From contig CAJUFA010000011.1 in the NCBI GenBank assembly GCA_910585725.1, positions 31,267 to 95,266 on the forward strand: a stretch of DNA of 64,000 bases, read 5' to 3'. The stretch is from an uncultured Dorea sp. (GTDB lineage Bacteria > Bacillota > Clostridia > Lachnospirales > Lachnospiraceae). Shown in pieces: positions 1-8,431 of this stretch. Position 1 is the stretch's first letter. The number at the start of each line of letters is the position of its first letter. The notes under the pieces are model-generated. The model was given only the letters and a program-made list of their open reading frames with translations. It was not told where the DNA came from and did no database searches. A program made the position numbers and the translations under genes.

Positions 1-98
1 GCATTTTTTTCGGTATATTTTTATATTTGCACTTTACTCTTCTGAAAATGAATGGTATCTTATAATATATAATTTCAAAATTATGGAGGTCGTATAGT

Positions 99-347
99 AT
101 GGCAAGAAGAAAGGTAGTAGAGAGGAATTATCCGGAATTGATACAGGAGACAGAAGAGAAGATTGAAGCATTGTCTGCCGAGTTAAAGCAGGAGAAAGCG
201 AATTTGAAGCAGCTGAAGAAGGACAAGATTCGTTATGACGCTATGGTTGAGAAACAGAAGAAACAGGATGAGATTCAGAAAGCGGCGGAGCTTCTTGTGT
301 CATCCGGAAAGAGCCTGGAAGAAATTGAAGAATTTCTGTCAAGATAG
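99..347 (+). CDS. Small charged coiled-coil protein, unknown function
   Basis: An 82-residue cytoplasmic protein that is almost entirely helical and highly charged. Residues about 14-60 (from ELIQETEEKIEAL on) have a heptad-like Leu/Ile pattern and predict a coiled coil; a short second helix (LLVSSGKSLEEIEEFLSR) ends it. There is no signal peptide, membrane segment or cysteine. A clear ribosome site (GGAGGT, about 8 bases upstream) supports the ATG, and a TATAAT lies at 61-66 without a convincing -35 box. A hairpin at 412-455 separates it from ispF, so it is probably transcribed alone. I do not recognise the family; small proteins of this kind also occur on mobile elements, but nothing mobile is seen nearby. 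It is real by ribosome site and codon pattern; its function is unknown. Confidence 0.75.
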   Translation: MARRKVVERNYPELIQETEEKIEALSAELKQEKANLKQLKKDKIRYDAMVEKQKKQDEIQKAAELLVSSGKSLEEIEEFLSR

Positions 348-411
348 GCAAGATAGGATAGAAGCAGACGGATATATTTGCCGATATCATATAATGAAAA
401 ATGTATAGGAG

Positions 412-455
412 CCTGCCTGTATTGTAACCGATGTCGGAACATATGGCAGGTTTTT
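412..455 (+). terminator. Hairpin terminator upstream of ispF
   Basis: CCTGCC (412-417) pairs with GGCAGG (445-450) and is followed directly by TTTTT. A small inner hairpin (CCG-atgt-CGG) sits in the loop. It probably ends the transcript of the small coiled-coil gene. An attenuator for ispF is possible but less likely. Confidence 0.5.
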
Positions 456-497
456 ATATGTCTTGATGGTAAAGAAAGTGCGAAGAGAGGAGAGACG

Positions 498-1043
498 ATG
501 ATGAGAGTCGGAATGGGATATGATGTCCACCGTTTGACAAAGGACAGGGAACTGATACTTGGCGGGGTGAAGATACCTTATGAGAGAGGGCTTCTGGGTC
601 ATTCAGACGCGGACGTTCTGCTCCATGCGGTTATGGACGCTCTTCTTGGGGCGGCGGCGCTTGGGGATATCGGGAAACATTTTCCCGATACGGATCCAAA
701 ATATAAGGGGATTTCCAGCATCGAACTGCTCAAGCATGTGGGGAGCCTGATCGAAGAGCGGCTTTATGTGATTGGGAATATCGACGCGACGATTATCGCC
801 CAGAGGCCGAAGATGGCGCCCCACATCGAGCAGATGCGCGACAATATCGCCCAGGCGCTGCATCTGGAAAGGGGACAGGTGAATATTAAGGCGACGACTG
901 AAGAAGGGCTTGGATTTACAGGAAGCGGAGAAGGTATTTCCGCCCAGGCGATCGTGGGGCTGGAAACCATAGAGAATTGCAGTTATGCGGTCGGAGGATG
1001 CCCGGGAGGGGAGGCATGCGGATGTCCGTATTCTAAGGGATAG
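498..1043 (+). CDS. ispF: 2-C-methyl-D-erythritol 2,4-cyclodiphosphate synthase with Cys-rich tail
   Basis: IspF cyclises CDP-ME 2-phosphate to MEcPP in the non-mevalonate isoprenoid pathway. The N-terminus GMGYDVHRL carries the metal ligands Asp9 and His11. LLGHSDADVLLHAVMDALLG and DIGKHFPDTDPKY are typical, as is the C-terminal GFTGSGEGISAQAIV. The start is set at the ATG at 498 (or 501) because GAGGAGA lies just upstream; the open frame runs further 5' but through the terminator hairpin. The protein is 181 residues, whereas the family is usually near 157-160. The extra C-terminal piece contains four cysteines (161, 168, 174, 176; spacing C-x6-C-x5-C-x-C) and is not part of the usual fold. 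Function is secure; the tail is unexplained. Confidence 0.95.
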   Translation: MMRVGMGYDVHRLTKDRELILGGVKIPYERGLLGHSDADVLLHAVMDALLGAAALGDIGKHFPDTDPKYKGISSIELLKHVGSLIEERLYVIGNIDATIIAQRPKMAPHIEQMRDNIAQALHLERGQVNIKATTEEGLGFTGSGEGISAQAIVGLETIENCSYAVGGCPGGEACGCPYSKG

Positions 1044-1081
1044 AGGATTTGGGTTAATTTCATGGTGAAAGGAATGACAAT

Positions 1082-2080
1082 ATGGAGATCAGGAAATTAG
1101 ATGTATCGGAACATCAGAACAGCAGAGGGTTATACGAGGAAGTATTCGATGAAGACAGCGCTTCCTTCGTAGACTATTATTATACAGAGAAGATAAGGGA
1201 TAATCAGATCTATGCGGCGGAAGAAGAGGGGAAGATACGCGCCATGCTTCATCTGAATCCATACCGCCTGTATGTGAACAGAAGCGAAAAGAATGTGAAT
1301 TACATCGTAGCCGTCGCTACACAGAAGGAGTACCGTAAGAGGGGATATATGGCGGCTCTTTTAAAGAGGGCGATTAAGGATATGTACCAGGCAGGAGAGG
1401 CGTTTACTTTCCTGATGCCGGCGTCAGAGAGTATCTATCTGCCCTTTGATTTCAGGACAGTGTATGAACAGGAGCGGAAGTTCTGCCGAAAGGAAGAAGA
1501 GGAGAATGGCGGTCTTGTCATTACGGATGCGGCGGACTCGGACTGCAGGGAGCTTTCGGAAGCGGCAAACCGGTATCTGGCAGGACGGTATCAGGTATTT
1601 GCCATACGGGATGAGGCATATTACCGGCGGTTAATCCGAGAGTACGAAAGCGACGGCGGAGCATTAAAGATCTACCGCAGAGAGGGGAAGATCGTAGACT
1701 GCCGCGGATATTATCCGGAGGAAGACGGAGGTAAACCTAAGATTATGATTCGGATCGTGGATGTCCGGCGGATGCTGATGTCACTGTCGCTTCGGTCGCT
1801 GACCGGAGTCGCTTTCCATGTAACGGATCCTCTTGTCGAGGAGAATAACCGGTGCCTTGTAATCACCGGAACGGAATTCTCAGGCGTAATGTTGATGGAC
1901 GGAAAAGAGGAGAACAGCGAAGGTACGATTACGGTGGCCGCGTTGACAAGTCTCTTGTTCGGGGCGAAGACTGTTGAAGAAGTATGCAAAGAAGAAGGCG
2001 TCAGGATGTCTGACCGGATGCGCTCGGAGATGAAAAAGCTGATTCCTTTGTCTGAGATCTATCTGAATGAGACAGTATAA
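1082..2080 (+). CDS. Eis-like GNAT N-acetyltransferase
   Basis: A 332-residue acetyl-CoA-dependent acetyltransferase. The N-terminal GNAT domain (about 1-130) contains the acetyl-CoA loop in VAVATQKEYRKRGYMAALLKRA, with the R-x-x-G-x-M/L signature. A second, divergent GNAT-like region follows, then a C-terminal SCP2-like domain (about 230-330). This three-part build and length match the Eis family. Eis proteins acetylate amines, for example aminoglycosides or peptides; the substrate here cannot be read from the sequence. The gene starts 38 bases after ispF with AAAGGA ahead of the ATG, so it may share its transcript. Confidence 0.8.
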   Translation: MEIRKLDVSEHQNSRGLYEEVFDEDSASFVDYYYTEKIRDNQIYAAEEEGKIRAMLHLNPYRLYVNRSEKNVNYIVAVATQKEYRKRGYMAALLKRAIKDMYQAGEAFTFLMPASESIYLPFDFRTVYEQERKFCRKEEEENGGLVITDAADSDCRELSEAANRYLAGRYQVFAIRDEAYYRRLIREYESDGGALKIYRREGKIVDCRGYYPEEDGGKPKIMIRIVDVRRMLMSLSLRSLTGVAFHVTDPLVEENNRCLVITGTEFSGVMLMDGKEENSEGTITVAALTSLLFGAKTVEEVCKEEGVRMSDRMRSEMKKLIPLSEIYLNETV

Positions 2081-2103
2081 CAGTCTGTATAAATCCTTCA
2101 TTT

Positions 2104-2125
2104 TATCTTTAGAATATCTTTAGAA
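2104..2125 (+). promoter_or_regulatory. Tandem 11-bp direct repeat, possible OmpR-type regulator site
   Basis: TATCTTTAGAA occurs twice back to back (2104-2114 and 2115-2125). An 11-base period is typical of OmpR/PhoB-family operators. A weak -10 (TAAGAT, 2143-2148) sits 17 bases beyond a poor -35 (TTAGAA) that lies inside the second repeat, as in activator-dependent promoters. The regulator could be the response regulator encoded at 2819-3535. This is inference. Confidence 0.35.
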
Positions 2126-2226
2126 AATCATGGCATCCCTCTTAAGATTTTGTGAGTAAGATGTATAGCATCAAGAGAGACTATATAAGCTATATTATAC
2201 CGGAAATCAAAGGAGGAGATGCATCT

Positions 2227-2736
2227 ATGTCGATTCAGGCGCTTACGCATTATTTTACACAGTATGGAGCTATATTTGTATTCGTCATTGTCTTGTTGGA
2301 ATATATGAATTTGCCGGGATTCCCCGCAGGGGTGATCATGCCGTTAGCGGGAATCTGGTCTTCAAAGGGGGCGATCAGTTTCCCGATGGTGATGATACTT
2401 TCGGTGGCGGCAGGGCTGCTTGGGAGCTGGATCTTATATTTTCTTGGAAGGCTGGGCGGCGACGCGTTCTTTCGGTTTTATATCAATAAGTTCCCGAAAC
2501 AGAAAGGGTTGATTGAGAACAATCTGGAAACACTGCGAAGGAGAGGAGCCGTAGGGGTATTCGTAGGAAAGCTGGTTCCTATGATACGGACGCTGATTTC
2601 GATACCGGCGGGAATGATCTCGATGGAATTTGGGAGATATACGATAAGTTCCGTATTAGGAGTCCTGGTTTGGAACACGGTATTTATCGGAGCAGGTTAT
2701 TTTATGGGAGACACAGTATGGAGTATAGTCGCTTAA
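2227..2736 (+). CDS. DedA/VTT-family membrane protein
   Basis: A 169-residue integral membrane protein. GFPAGVIMPLAGIWSSKG resembles the DedA re-entrant loop. KLVPMIRTLISIPAGMISM, followed by F, matches the conserved R/K-x-x-P-x-x-R-T...AG...M motif of VTT-domain proteins. About four hydrophobic stretches are visible. DedA/VTT proteins act in lipid scrambling and in proton-dependent membrane maintenance; several recycle undecaprenyl phosphate. The start is the ATG at 2227, preceded by AAAGGAGGAGA; the longer frame from 2152 has no ribosome site. At 169 residues it is slightly short for the family. Its position directly before a two-component system, and the direct repeat in its upstream region, suggest a shared envelope-stress regulon. 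Confidence 0.8.
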   Translation: MSIQALTHYFTQYGAIFVFVIVLLEYMNLPGFPAGVIMPLAGIWSSKGAISFPMVMILSVAAGLLGSWILYFLGRLGGDAFFRFYINKFPKQKGLIENNLETLRRRGAVGVFVGKLVPMIRTLISIPAGMISMEFGRYTISSVLGVLVWNTVFIGAGYFMGDTVWSIVA

Positions 2737-2818
2737 AGATTCTGCTGTATTAAGACGATGAGAAATGTAGTATAATGTCTGATATACTTGTGACTAATCA
2801 GGAGAGGAAGAGACAGAA

Positions 2819-3535
2819 ATGGAGAAAAAAGAGGTTAATCATGTACTAATTGTAGAAGACGACAAGGAGATACGCGAAGGCGTGGAGATATACTTAAGGA
2901 GTCAGGGATACGAGGTGTTCCAGGCCGCGGACGGTATAGAAGGGCTTGAGGTCATCGAAAAGGAGGAGATCCATCTGGCGATCGTGGACGTGATGATGCC
3001 GAGGATGGACGGGGTCCAGATGACGATTAAGCTGAGAGAGAAGTATGATTTCCCGGTGATCTTCCTGTCGGCAAAGTCAGAAGAGGTAGATAAGATCCTG
3101 GGGCTTAATATGGGGGCGGACGATTATGTGACGAAGCCCTTTACTCCGATGGAGCTGTTGGCGAGAGTGAATTCTCAGATGCGCAGATACCGCAAATTCC
3201 TGGAAAAATTAGGCGGCAGGGAAAAGGGAGAGAACGTTTATACAATCGGCGGCTTAGAGATCAACGAAGATTCTGTGGAAGCATTTGTGGACGGGGAACC
3301 GGTGAAGCTTACTCCTATCGAGTACAAGATCCTGCTGCTGTTGATGAAGAATCCGGGAAGAGTGTTTTCTGCGGAAGAGATCTATGAGCGGGTGTGGAAC
3401 GAGCGGGCGGTAAATACGGATACGATCATGGTCCATGTGAGAAATATCCGTGAGAAGATAGAGATCAATCCAAAAGATCCAAAATATTTAAAGGTGGTGT
3501 GGGGTGTTGGATACAAAATTGAAAGGCAGCCGTAG
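2819..3535 (+). CDS. OmpR/PhoB-type response regulator
   Basis: A 238-residue DNA-binding response regulator. The receiver domain (about 8-122) has the acidic pair in VEDD, the phosphoacceptor Asp57 in VDVMMPRMDG, a Ser in FLSAKS and Lys106 in VTKPF. The winged-helix domain (about 135-236) has LTPIEYKILLLL and ends VWGVGYKIE, as in OmpR/PhoB. GGAGAGGAAGAG precedes the ATG, and a TATAAT lies at 2771-2776. The last 32 bases overlap the start of the sensor kinase, so the two are translated together and form a cognate pair. Targets are unknown; a possible site is the 11-bp tandem repeat at 2104-2125. Confidence 0.93.
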   Translation: MEKKEVNHVLIVEDDKEIREGVEIYLRSQGYEVFQAADGIEGLEVIEKEEIHLAIVDVMMPRMDGVQMTIKLREKYDFPVIFLSAKSEEVDKILGLNMGADDYVTKPFTPMELLARVNSQMRRYRKFLEKLGGREKGENVYTIGGLEINEDSVEAFVDGEPVKLTPIEYKILLLLMKNPGRVFSAEEIYERVWNERAVNTDTIMVHVRNIREKIEINPKDPKYLKVVWGVGYKIERQP

Positions 3536-5594
3536 GTGGACGGTCGTATTGGTAATTCTGGCGGTTATGATGCCTGGATTTGTGATAATGAGCCAGTATT
3601 GGGAATGGTATGTGGGAGCGGAGACATCCGTAGAGAATGAGGAACATTCCGTCGTCGTGTCGAAGGATTTTCTGAAGACATTTCTGGACGCGGGATTCAT
3701 TCTTTATAATACGGAGAGCAAAAGGGAAGAAGATTCACAAGAGATATCAACAGAGCAGATTAAGGATATCTTACGGGACAACGGTCCCGGAATGCAGCAA
3801 TATGAGAGAATATATCCTTACCTGGATTACCGTGTCAAAGACGCCGACGGGAAAGAGATAACCAGGAGTATTGCGGATTCCGGAGAAGTACTGACGGAGA
3901 ACAACATGTCTTCATATGAACTGGGAATGAAGATAACCTATGATGAGTACGGTAATCCGGATGTCCGGATACTGGCGGGCGATTATAAGTCGGAACAAAG
4001 CGTTGCGATGCGGGAGATCATCAACGACTATGATGATTCTGACTGGGAAGTGGAAAATTACAACGAAGAGAAAGACGAGTGGGAGACCATTCGTCTGGAA
4101 AAACCTAAAAACCGCACGTTTCTCTATGCCATGACAGCGTCGAATCTGATGGACTACATTGGTAATTATGAATATATAGGATATGGCGAGACTGATTTTA
4201 TGCGGAATGTTGTGCTCATTCTGACCCTGGTGGTAGCAGTTGCGGCGTGGCTTCTGCCGGCGCTTCCATTCTGGTATACGAAGGAATTATGGATTCTTCG
4301 GGCGCCCTTTGAGGTCGTTCTGTGTGTATTCTTTGCTATGATGAATATCCTCGGGAATAACCTGTGGTGGATATCGGAGCGGGCAGGAGGCAGCGCGGAC
4401 ATTATAGATTTCCTTATATGGACGATCGTGTTCACCGTTATATTCTGGGCGGCGACCTGTTTGAGACAGGTGTATACGATGGGAGTGGGGAGGTATATGA
4501 AGGAGCGGATGCTGTGCGTCCGGTATTGGCAGTACATCCGGCGCGGATGGAAATGTATCGTCAGTAAAGTGCAAAACTGGATCAGCCATTGTTATCATTT
4601 TATAGACCGGATTGACCTGAACAGGAAGAGCGATCGGACTATATTTAAGATAGTGGCGGTTAACTTCATTGTCCTGGCGCTGATCTGTACGATGTGGCTT
4701 GGAGGTATTTTTGCATTGATGATCTATTCGGCAGTGGTATTCTGGCTGCTCCGGAAATATTTCAGCGATCTGCAGGAGAAATACGCGGCGCTGCTTCGGA
4801 TCACCGGAGAGATCGCGAGAGGGAACCTGGATGTGGAGATCAGGGAGGATCTGGGAATCTTTAGTCCTTTTATCCAGGAGATCCAGAAGATACAGACAGG
4901 GTTCAAGAAAGCGGTGGACGAGGAAGTGAAGAGCCAGCGCATGAAGACGGATCTGATTACGAACGTTTCTCATGATCTTAAGACGCCGCTTACGGCAATC
5001 ATTACTTATGTGAATCTGCTGAAGGATGAAAAGGATGCAGAAAAGCAAAAGGATTATATCGGAATCCTCGAGAGGAAGTCGATGCGCCTGAAAGCTCTGA
5101 TCGAAGATCTCTTCGAGATCAGCAAGGCGAACAGTAAGAACGTGACGCTGAATATCGTAGACGTGGATGTGGTGAACCTCTTTAAGCAGGTGAAACTGGA
5201 GATGGATGATAAGATCGCGGAGTCGGATCTGGATTTCAGGTGTATATATCCGGAGGAGAAGGTAGTCGCATCTTTGGACAGCCAGAAGACTTACCGGGTG
5301 TTTGAGAATCTGCTTGTCAATATTATCAAGTATGCGATGCCGCATACAAGAGTGTATATTGAGATTACGAAAGAGGAAAGGGAAGCCGTTGTCAGGATGA
5401 AGAACGTATCGGCGGCGGAACTTGACTTTAATACAGATGAGATTACGGAACGGTTCGTACGGGGAGACGTATCCAGAAATACGGAAGGCTCCGGGCTGGG
5501 GCTTGCCATCGCGAAGAGTTTCGTGGAACTGCAGAAAGGAAAGTTTAAGATCGAGACAGAGGCAGATCTGTTCAAGGTGGAAGTAAGATTTTAG
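3504..5594 (+). CDS. Membrane sensor histidine kinase (partner of upstream regulator)
   Basis: A 696-residue sensor kinase starting at a GTG inside the response regulator gene, with AAGGTGG as ribosome site. A first membrane helix (about 11-31) is followed by an extracytoplasmic domain of about 190 residues, then several membrane helices (about 230-330 and 385-420), a HAMP-like linker, and the kinase core. His490 lies in NVSHDLKTPLTAI. The N-box is ENLLVNIIKYAM and the G-box GSGLGLAIAKSF, so it should be active. The double membrane region is more complex than in a simple two-helix kinase. The signal is unknown. A strong hairpin directly after the stop ends this operon. Confidence 0.92.
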   Translation: MLDTKLKGSRRWTVVLVILAVMMPGFVIMSQYWEWYVGAETSVENEEHSVVVSKDFLKTFLDAGFILYNTESKREEDSQEISTEQIKDILRDNGPGMQQYERIYPYLDYRVKDADGKEITRSIADSGEVLTENNMSSYELGMKITYDEYGNPDVRILAGDYKSEQSVAMREIINDYDDSDWEVENYNEEKDEWETIRLEKPKNRTFLYAMTASNLMDYIGNYEYIGYGETDFMRNVVLILTLVVAVAAWLLPALPFWYTKELWILRAPFEVVLCVFFAMMNILGNNLWWISERAGGSADIIDFLIWTIVFTVIFWAATCLRQVYTMGVGRYMKERMLCVRYWQYIRRGWKCIVSKVQNWISHCYHFIDRIDLNRKSDRTIFKIVAVNFIVLALICTMWLGGIFALMIYSAVVFWLLRKYFSDLQEKYAALLRITGEIARGNLDVEIREDLGIFSPFIQEIQKIQTGFKKAVDEEVKSQRMKTDLITNVSHDLKTPLTAIITYVNLLKDEKDAEKQKDYIGILERKSMRLKALIEDLFEISKANSKNVTLNIVDVDVVNLFKQVKLEMDDKIAESDLDFRCIYPEEKVVASLDSQKTYRVFENLLVNIIKYAMPHTRVYIEITKEEREAVVRMKNVSAAELDFNTDEITERFVRGDVSRNTEGSGLGLAIAKSFVELQKGKFKIETEADLFKVEVRF

Positions 5595-5600
5595 CTGATT

Positions 5601-5645
5601 ATGAGGAATCCTGCGGCATTATGGCCGTGGGATTCCTCATATATT
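5601..5645 (+). terminator. Strong hairpin after the two-component operon
   Basis: ATGAGGAATCC (5601-5611) pairs perfectly with GGATTCCTCAT (5630-5640), with GCGGC/GCCGT able to pair inside the loop. No good T-run follows, so it may act as a 3' end processing or stability hairpin rather than a classic terminator. Confidence 0.6.
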
Positions 5646-5856
5646 GAAAATGAACAGTAAGAAAAAGCGGGATTCTGTATATAATATTGACAAAAAAATG
5701 AACCGGAATATACTGTAGACAAAAGGAGGGAGATGGTCATCAGCTTATTGGATGTATAGTAGTTAGAGATTCCTTTAAGAGATAGAAAGTGTTTATTGAA
5801 ATAATAAAATTTTACTAGTTGTGTGTAAAAAGAGAAAAAATATAATAAATGCAAGA

Positions 5857-5901
5857 TAAAAAATATTCCAAAAACCTATAGGTTTTCGGAATATTTTTTT
5901 T
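5857..5901. terminator. Palindromic hairpin with T-run
   Basis: An almost perfect inverted repeat: AAAATATTCC, then AAAACCTATAGGTTTT, then GGAATATTTT, ending in a run of T. It can terminate in either direction. It lies in the otherwise gene-free stretch 5595-6253, where no ORF with a ribosome site and no further gene was seen. Confidence 0.65.
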
Positions 5902-6085
5902 CTGAAATAGTTATCTTATTCTAATATATTATCAACAAATAGTCAATATACTTACTCCCTCTTTTTTGTTAATTTTGTCTAAAATTTTTCCTCACAAAAC
6001 CATTCTGATAAACTATACATTTTCGGAATGATTTTCCATGAAAAAACACCGTATTGACAGGTGTTGCGAGTACTTTAGGTAGTGC

Positions 6086-6215
6086 GAAACTAACTTTTCC
6101 TTAACGATAGATTTCATCATGAAGTTTCCTTTATCTGTTTTCTTGCAACTGACATCAAGAGGGAAACTATATGTATGGGAAGGAGTTTCGGCTTCTTCTT
6201 TTTATTTTGTTCGTT
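6086..6215 (+). promoter_or_regulatory. Leader with mutually exclusive hairpins before the exopolysaccharide operon
   Basis: GGAAACT (6162-6168) can pair either with upstream AGTTTCC (6123-6129) or with downstream AGTTTC (6184-6189). The downstream hairpin is followed by a pyrimidine- and T-rich tract, as in an intrinsic terminator. A further GAAACT at 6086-6091 could compete for AGTTTCC. This layout looks like an attenuator or antiterminator controlling the pel-type operon. A weak TTGACA is at 6054-6059 without a good -10. It matches no riboswitch consensus that I know. Confidence 0.35.
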
Positions 6216-6253
6216 GAAAAAATATGTGATTTAAGGCGAGGGCGGCGGAAGAA

Positions 6254-8431
6254 ATGATAGTACTATTGATTGGCGGCAGCAGTCGGTTTATGGATTCTAT
6301 GATTGACAAGATGAATAAAAGCGGTCATCAGGTGTATTTATTAACCGGACGGAAAGATAAACATTCTTCTTATAAACGTGTGTTTGAAAAATATAATTTT
6401 GAATATGATACAGACAGTATAGAGGATATCTTTAAGAGTATCCAGCCGGAGCTGGTTATATTCATGGGGGCTTATGATACGAATTTTAACTGGAACATGG
6501 CTAGACAGGAGTCCGTACGTTTTTCTACGGCCCTTACGAATCTGTTGTCGGCATATTCCGTGACGGGAAAGGGACGATTTGTATATTTTTCGTCTCATGA
6601 GGTGTACAGCAGCGTCCATGGAGCGAATGTAAAGGAAGATATCGTTGCAGAACCCAAGGGGTTGAAAGCTTTGGCTATTGCGCATGGCGAGGAGCTTTGC
6701 AACAGTTATCGAACCACCCAGGGCATGGATACCATGGTTCTTCGTTTTGACCATGTCTACGGGATACCGAAGAGAGGAGAGAAGCTTACGGATCCCTGTT
6801 TTAAAATGTGCCTGGAATCGTTAAAGAGCGGGAAGATATCTGCAAACAGCAGGAATTCCTTCTCTATGATTTATTTAAAGGACGCGATTGAATACGCGTA
6901 TAAGGCGATGGTGAATACTGATCCGTCCCAGGTATGTTATCATATATCCTCAATGGAAGAAATAAACGAGACACAGTTGGCTGAATTGATCAGAAAGCAT
7001 ATGGGCGGAAAGACGGAAATTGTTGATAATTCAGTAGGAGCAAGTCACCGTTTAATTCTGGATGGGAACGGGTATCTGGAAGAATATGATATGCGTGTTT
7101 TTGTTTCGTATGAAACAGGCGTACAGAAAGTCGTACAATATATGAAGCGGCACAGGGAAGATTTCCTAAAGGATGAGGATGCCGGAGCAGGAAAATGGGG
7201 AAAGTTCTTACACAATGTAAAGGTAATTATAAAGAAATTAATACCTTTTGCAGAGAATTTTATTTGCTTTATACCATTTTTTATGCTGAATAACCGGGCG
7301 GTAGGCAGTGAATATTTCAATAAATTGGACTTCTATCTGTTATATGTGCTGCTTTTTGCTATCGTTCACGGGCAGCAGCAGGCGCTTCTTTCTGGGGTTC
7401 TGGCGGTTGGAGGATATTGTTTCCGGCAGATGTATGAGCGTACAGGTTTTGAAGTATTGCTGGATTACAATACATATGTATGGATCGCGCAGTTATTTAT
7501 CCTGGGGATGGTCGTAGGGTATATGCGGGATCAGTTAAGATATATTCAGGAAGAAAATGAAGAAAATGTGGATTATCTTCATGGAAAGCTGGATGATATT
7601 GAAGACATCAATGACAGCAATATTCGGATGAAGCAGAGCTTCGAGATGCAGGTTATGAATCAGAAAGACAGCCTTGGAAAGATGTATGAGATTACTTCCC
7701 GACTGGATGCATATGAACCGGAGGAAGTATTGTTCTATGCGGCGGAGATGTTATCTAAGCTGATGGAGAGCAAAGACGTGGCGATCTATACGGTGGCGAA
7801 CGGAGATTATGCGAGACTCTTTTCCTCAACTTCGAAAGAAGCGCGGAAGTTAGGAAGTTCCGTCAAATACACATCCATGGAGAGCATGTATAATGAAATA
7901 AAAGAACGCAGAGTCTACATCAATAAGACGATGGAAGAGAAGTTCCCGCTTATGGCGAGCGCCGTGTATTCTTCTGATCAGATGCAGCTGATTCTGATGA
8001 TATGGGGAATCCCGTGGCAGAGAATGACGCTGGCGGAGGCGAATCGGCTGACGGTTGTGGGAGCGTTGATCCAGGATACTGTGGTGCGAGCCAACCGTTA
8101 TCTGGACGCGTTAAAAGAGCAGCGTTATGTGGGCGAGACAAATATACTGGACGAGAGAGCGTTTACCCATCTGGTTAACGCATTTTTCCAGGCAAGACAC
8201 AAGGGCTTGACGGAATGTTCCATGATTAAGGTCGCGGGAGTCGGAGAGTATAACAAGCAAGAAGCGGCAGGAGCTCTCAGCGCTCAGATACGACAAACGG
8301 ATTATCTGGGGATGCTTAAGGGTAATTTATATGTATTATTGTCGAATACGGACCAGGAGGGCGCAAGGAGCGTAATAGATCGTTTCCTGCAAAAGGGATA
8401 TCGCAGTGAATTAAAAGAGGTGGCGGCATAA
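6254..8431 (+). CDS. pelD: SDR-PelD fusion: c-di-GMP-binding regulator of Pel-type polysaccharide
   Basis: A 725-residue fusion. Residues about 1-300 form a short-chain dehydrogenase/epimerase-like domain (LLIGGSSRF at the nucleotide end, FVYFSSHEVYS later). Where YxxxK is expected (before EELC) there is neither Tyr nor Lys, so it is probably not an active epimerase. Residues about 335-425 hold three or four membrane helices, then a coiled coil, a GAF-like domain (about 480-610) and a degenerate GGDEF domain (about 620-720). The I-site RQTD is at 680-683 (bases 8291-8302), five residues before KGNLY in the GGDEF position. This is the PelD layout: an inner-membrane c-di-GMP receptor that switches on Pel synthesis. 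It is first in the operon and overlaps the PelE-like gene by one base. Confidence 0.82.
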   Translation: MIVLLIGGSSRFMDSMIDKMNKSGHQVYLLTGRKDKHSSYKRVFEKYNFEYDTDSIEDIFKSIQPELVIFMGAYDTNFNWNMARQESVRFSTALTNLLSAYSVTGKGRFVYFSSHEVYSSVHGANVKEDIVAEPKGLKALAIAHGEELCNSYRTTQGMDTMVLRFDHVYGIPKRGEKLTDPCFKMCLESLKSGKISANSRNSFSMIYLKDAIEYAYKAMVNTDPSQVCYHISSMEEINETQLAELIRKHMGGKTEIVDNSVGASHRLILDGNGYLEEYDMRVFVSYETGVQKVVQYMKRHREDFLKDEDAGAGKWGKFLHNVKVIIKKLIPFAENFICFIPFFMLNNRAVGSEYFNKLDFYLLYVLLFAIVHGQQQALLSGVLAVGGYCFRQMYERTGFEVLLDYNTYVWIAQLFILGMVVGYMRDQLRYIQEENEENVDYLHGKLDDIEDINDSNIRMKQSFEMQVMNQKDSLGKMYEITSRLDAYEPEEVLFYAAEMLSKLMESKDVAIYTVANGDYARLFSSTSKEARKLGSSVKYTSMESMYNEIKERRVYINKTMEEKFPLMASAVYSSDQMQLILMIWGIPWQRMTLAEANRLTVVGALIQDTVVRANRYLDALKEQRYVGETNILDERAFTHLVNAFFQARHKGLTECSMIKVAGVGEYNKQEAAGALSAQIRQTDYLGMLKGNLYVLLSNTDQEGARSVIDRFLQKGYRSELKEVAA

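Noticed and set aside
378..497. N-terminal extension of ispF
   Set aside because: It would run through the terminator hairpin at 412-455, and the conserved IspF start follows a good ribosome site at 498.
4287..5345. Open frame of 352 codons on the minus strand
   Set aside because: It lies fully inside the histidine kinase gene, has no ribosome site, and its translation (many His, Arg, Leu, Ile) is the usual antisense shadow.
5950..6253. c-di-GMP riboswitch before the pel-type operon
   Set aside because: I looked for the GEMM-I core and its tetraloop/receptor layout and did not find them; only the alternative hairpins are supported.
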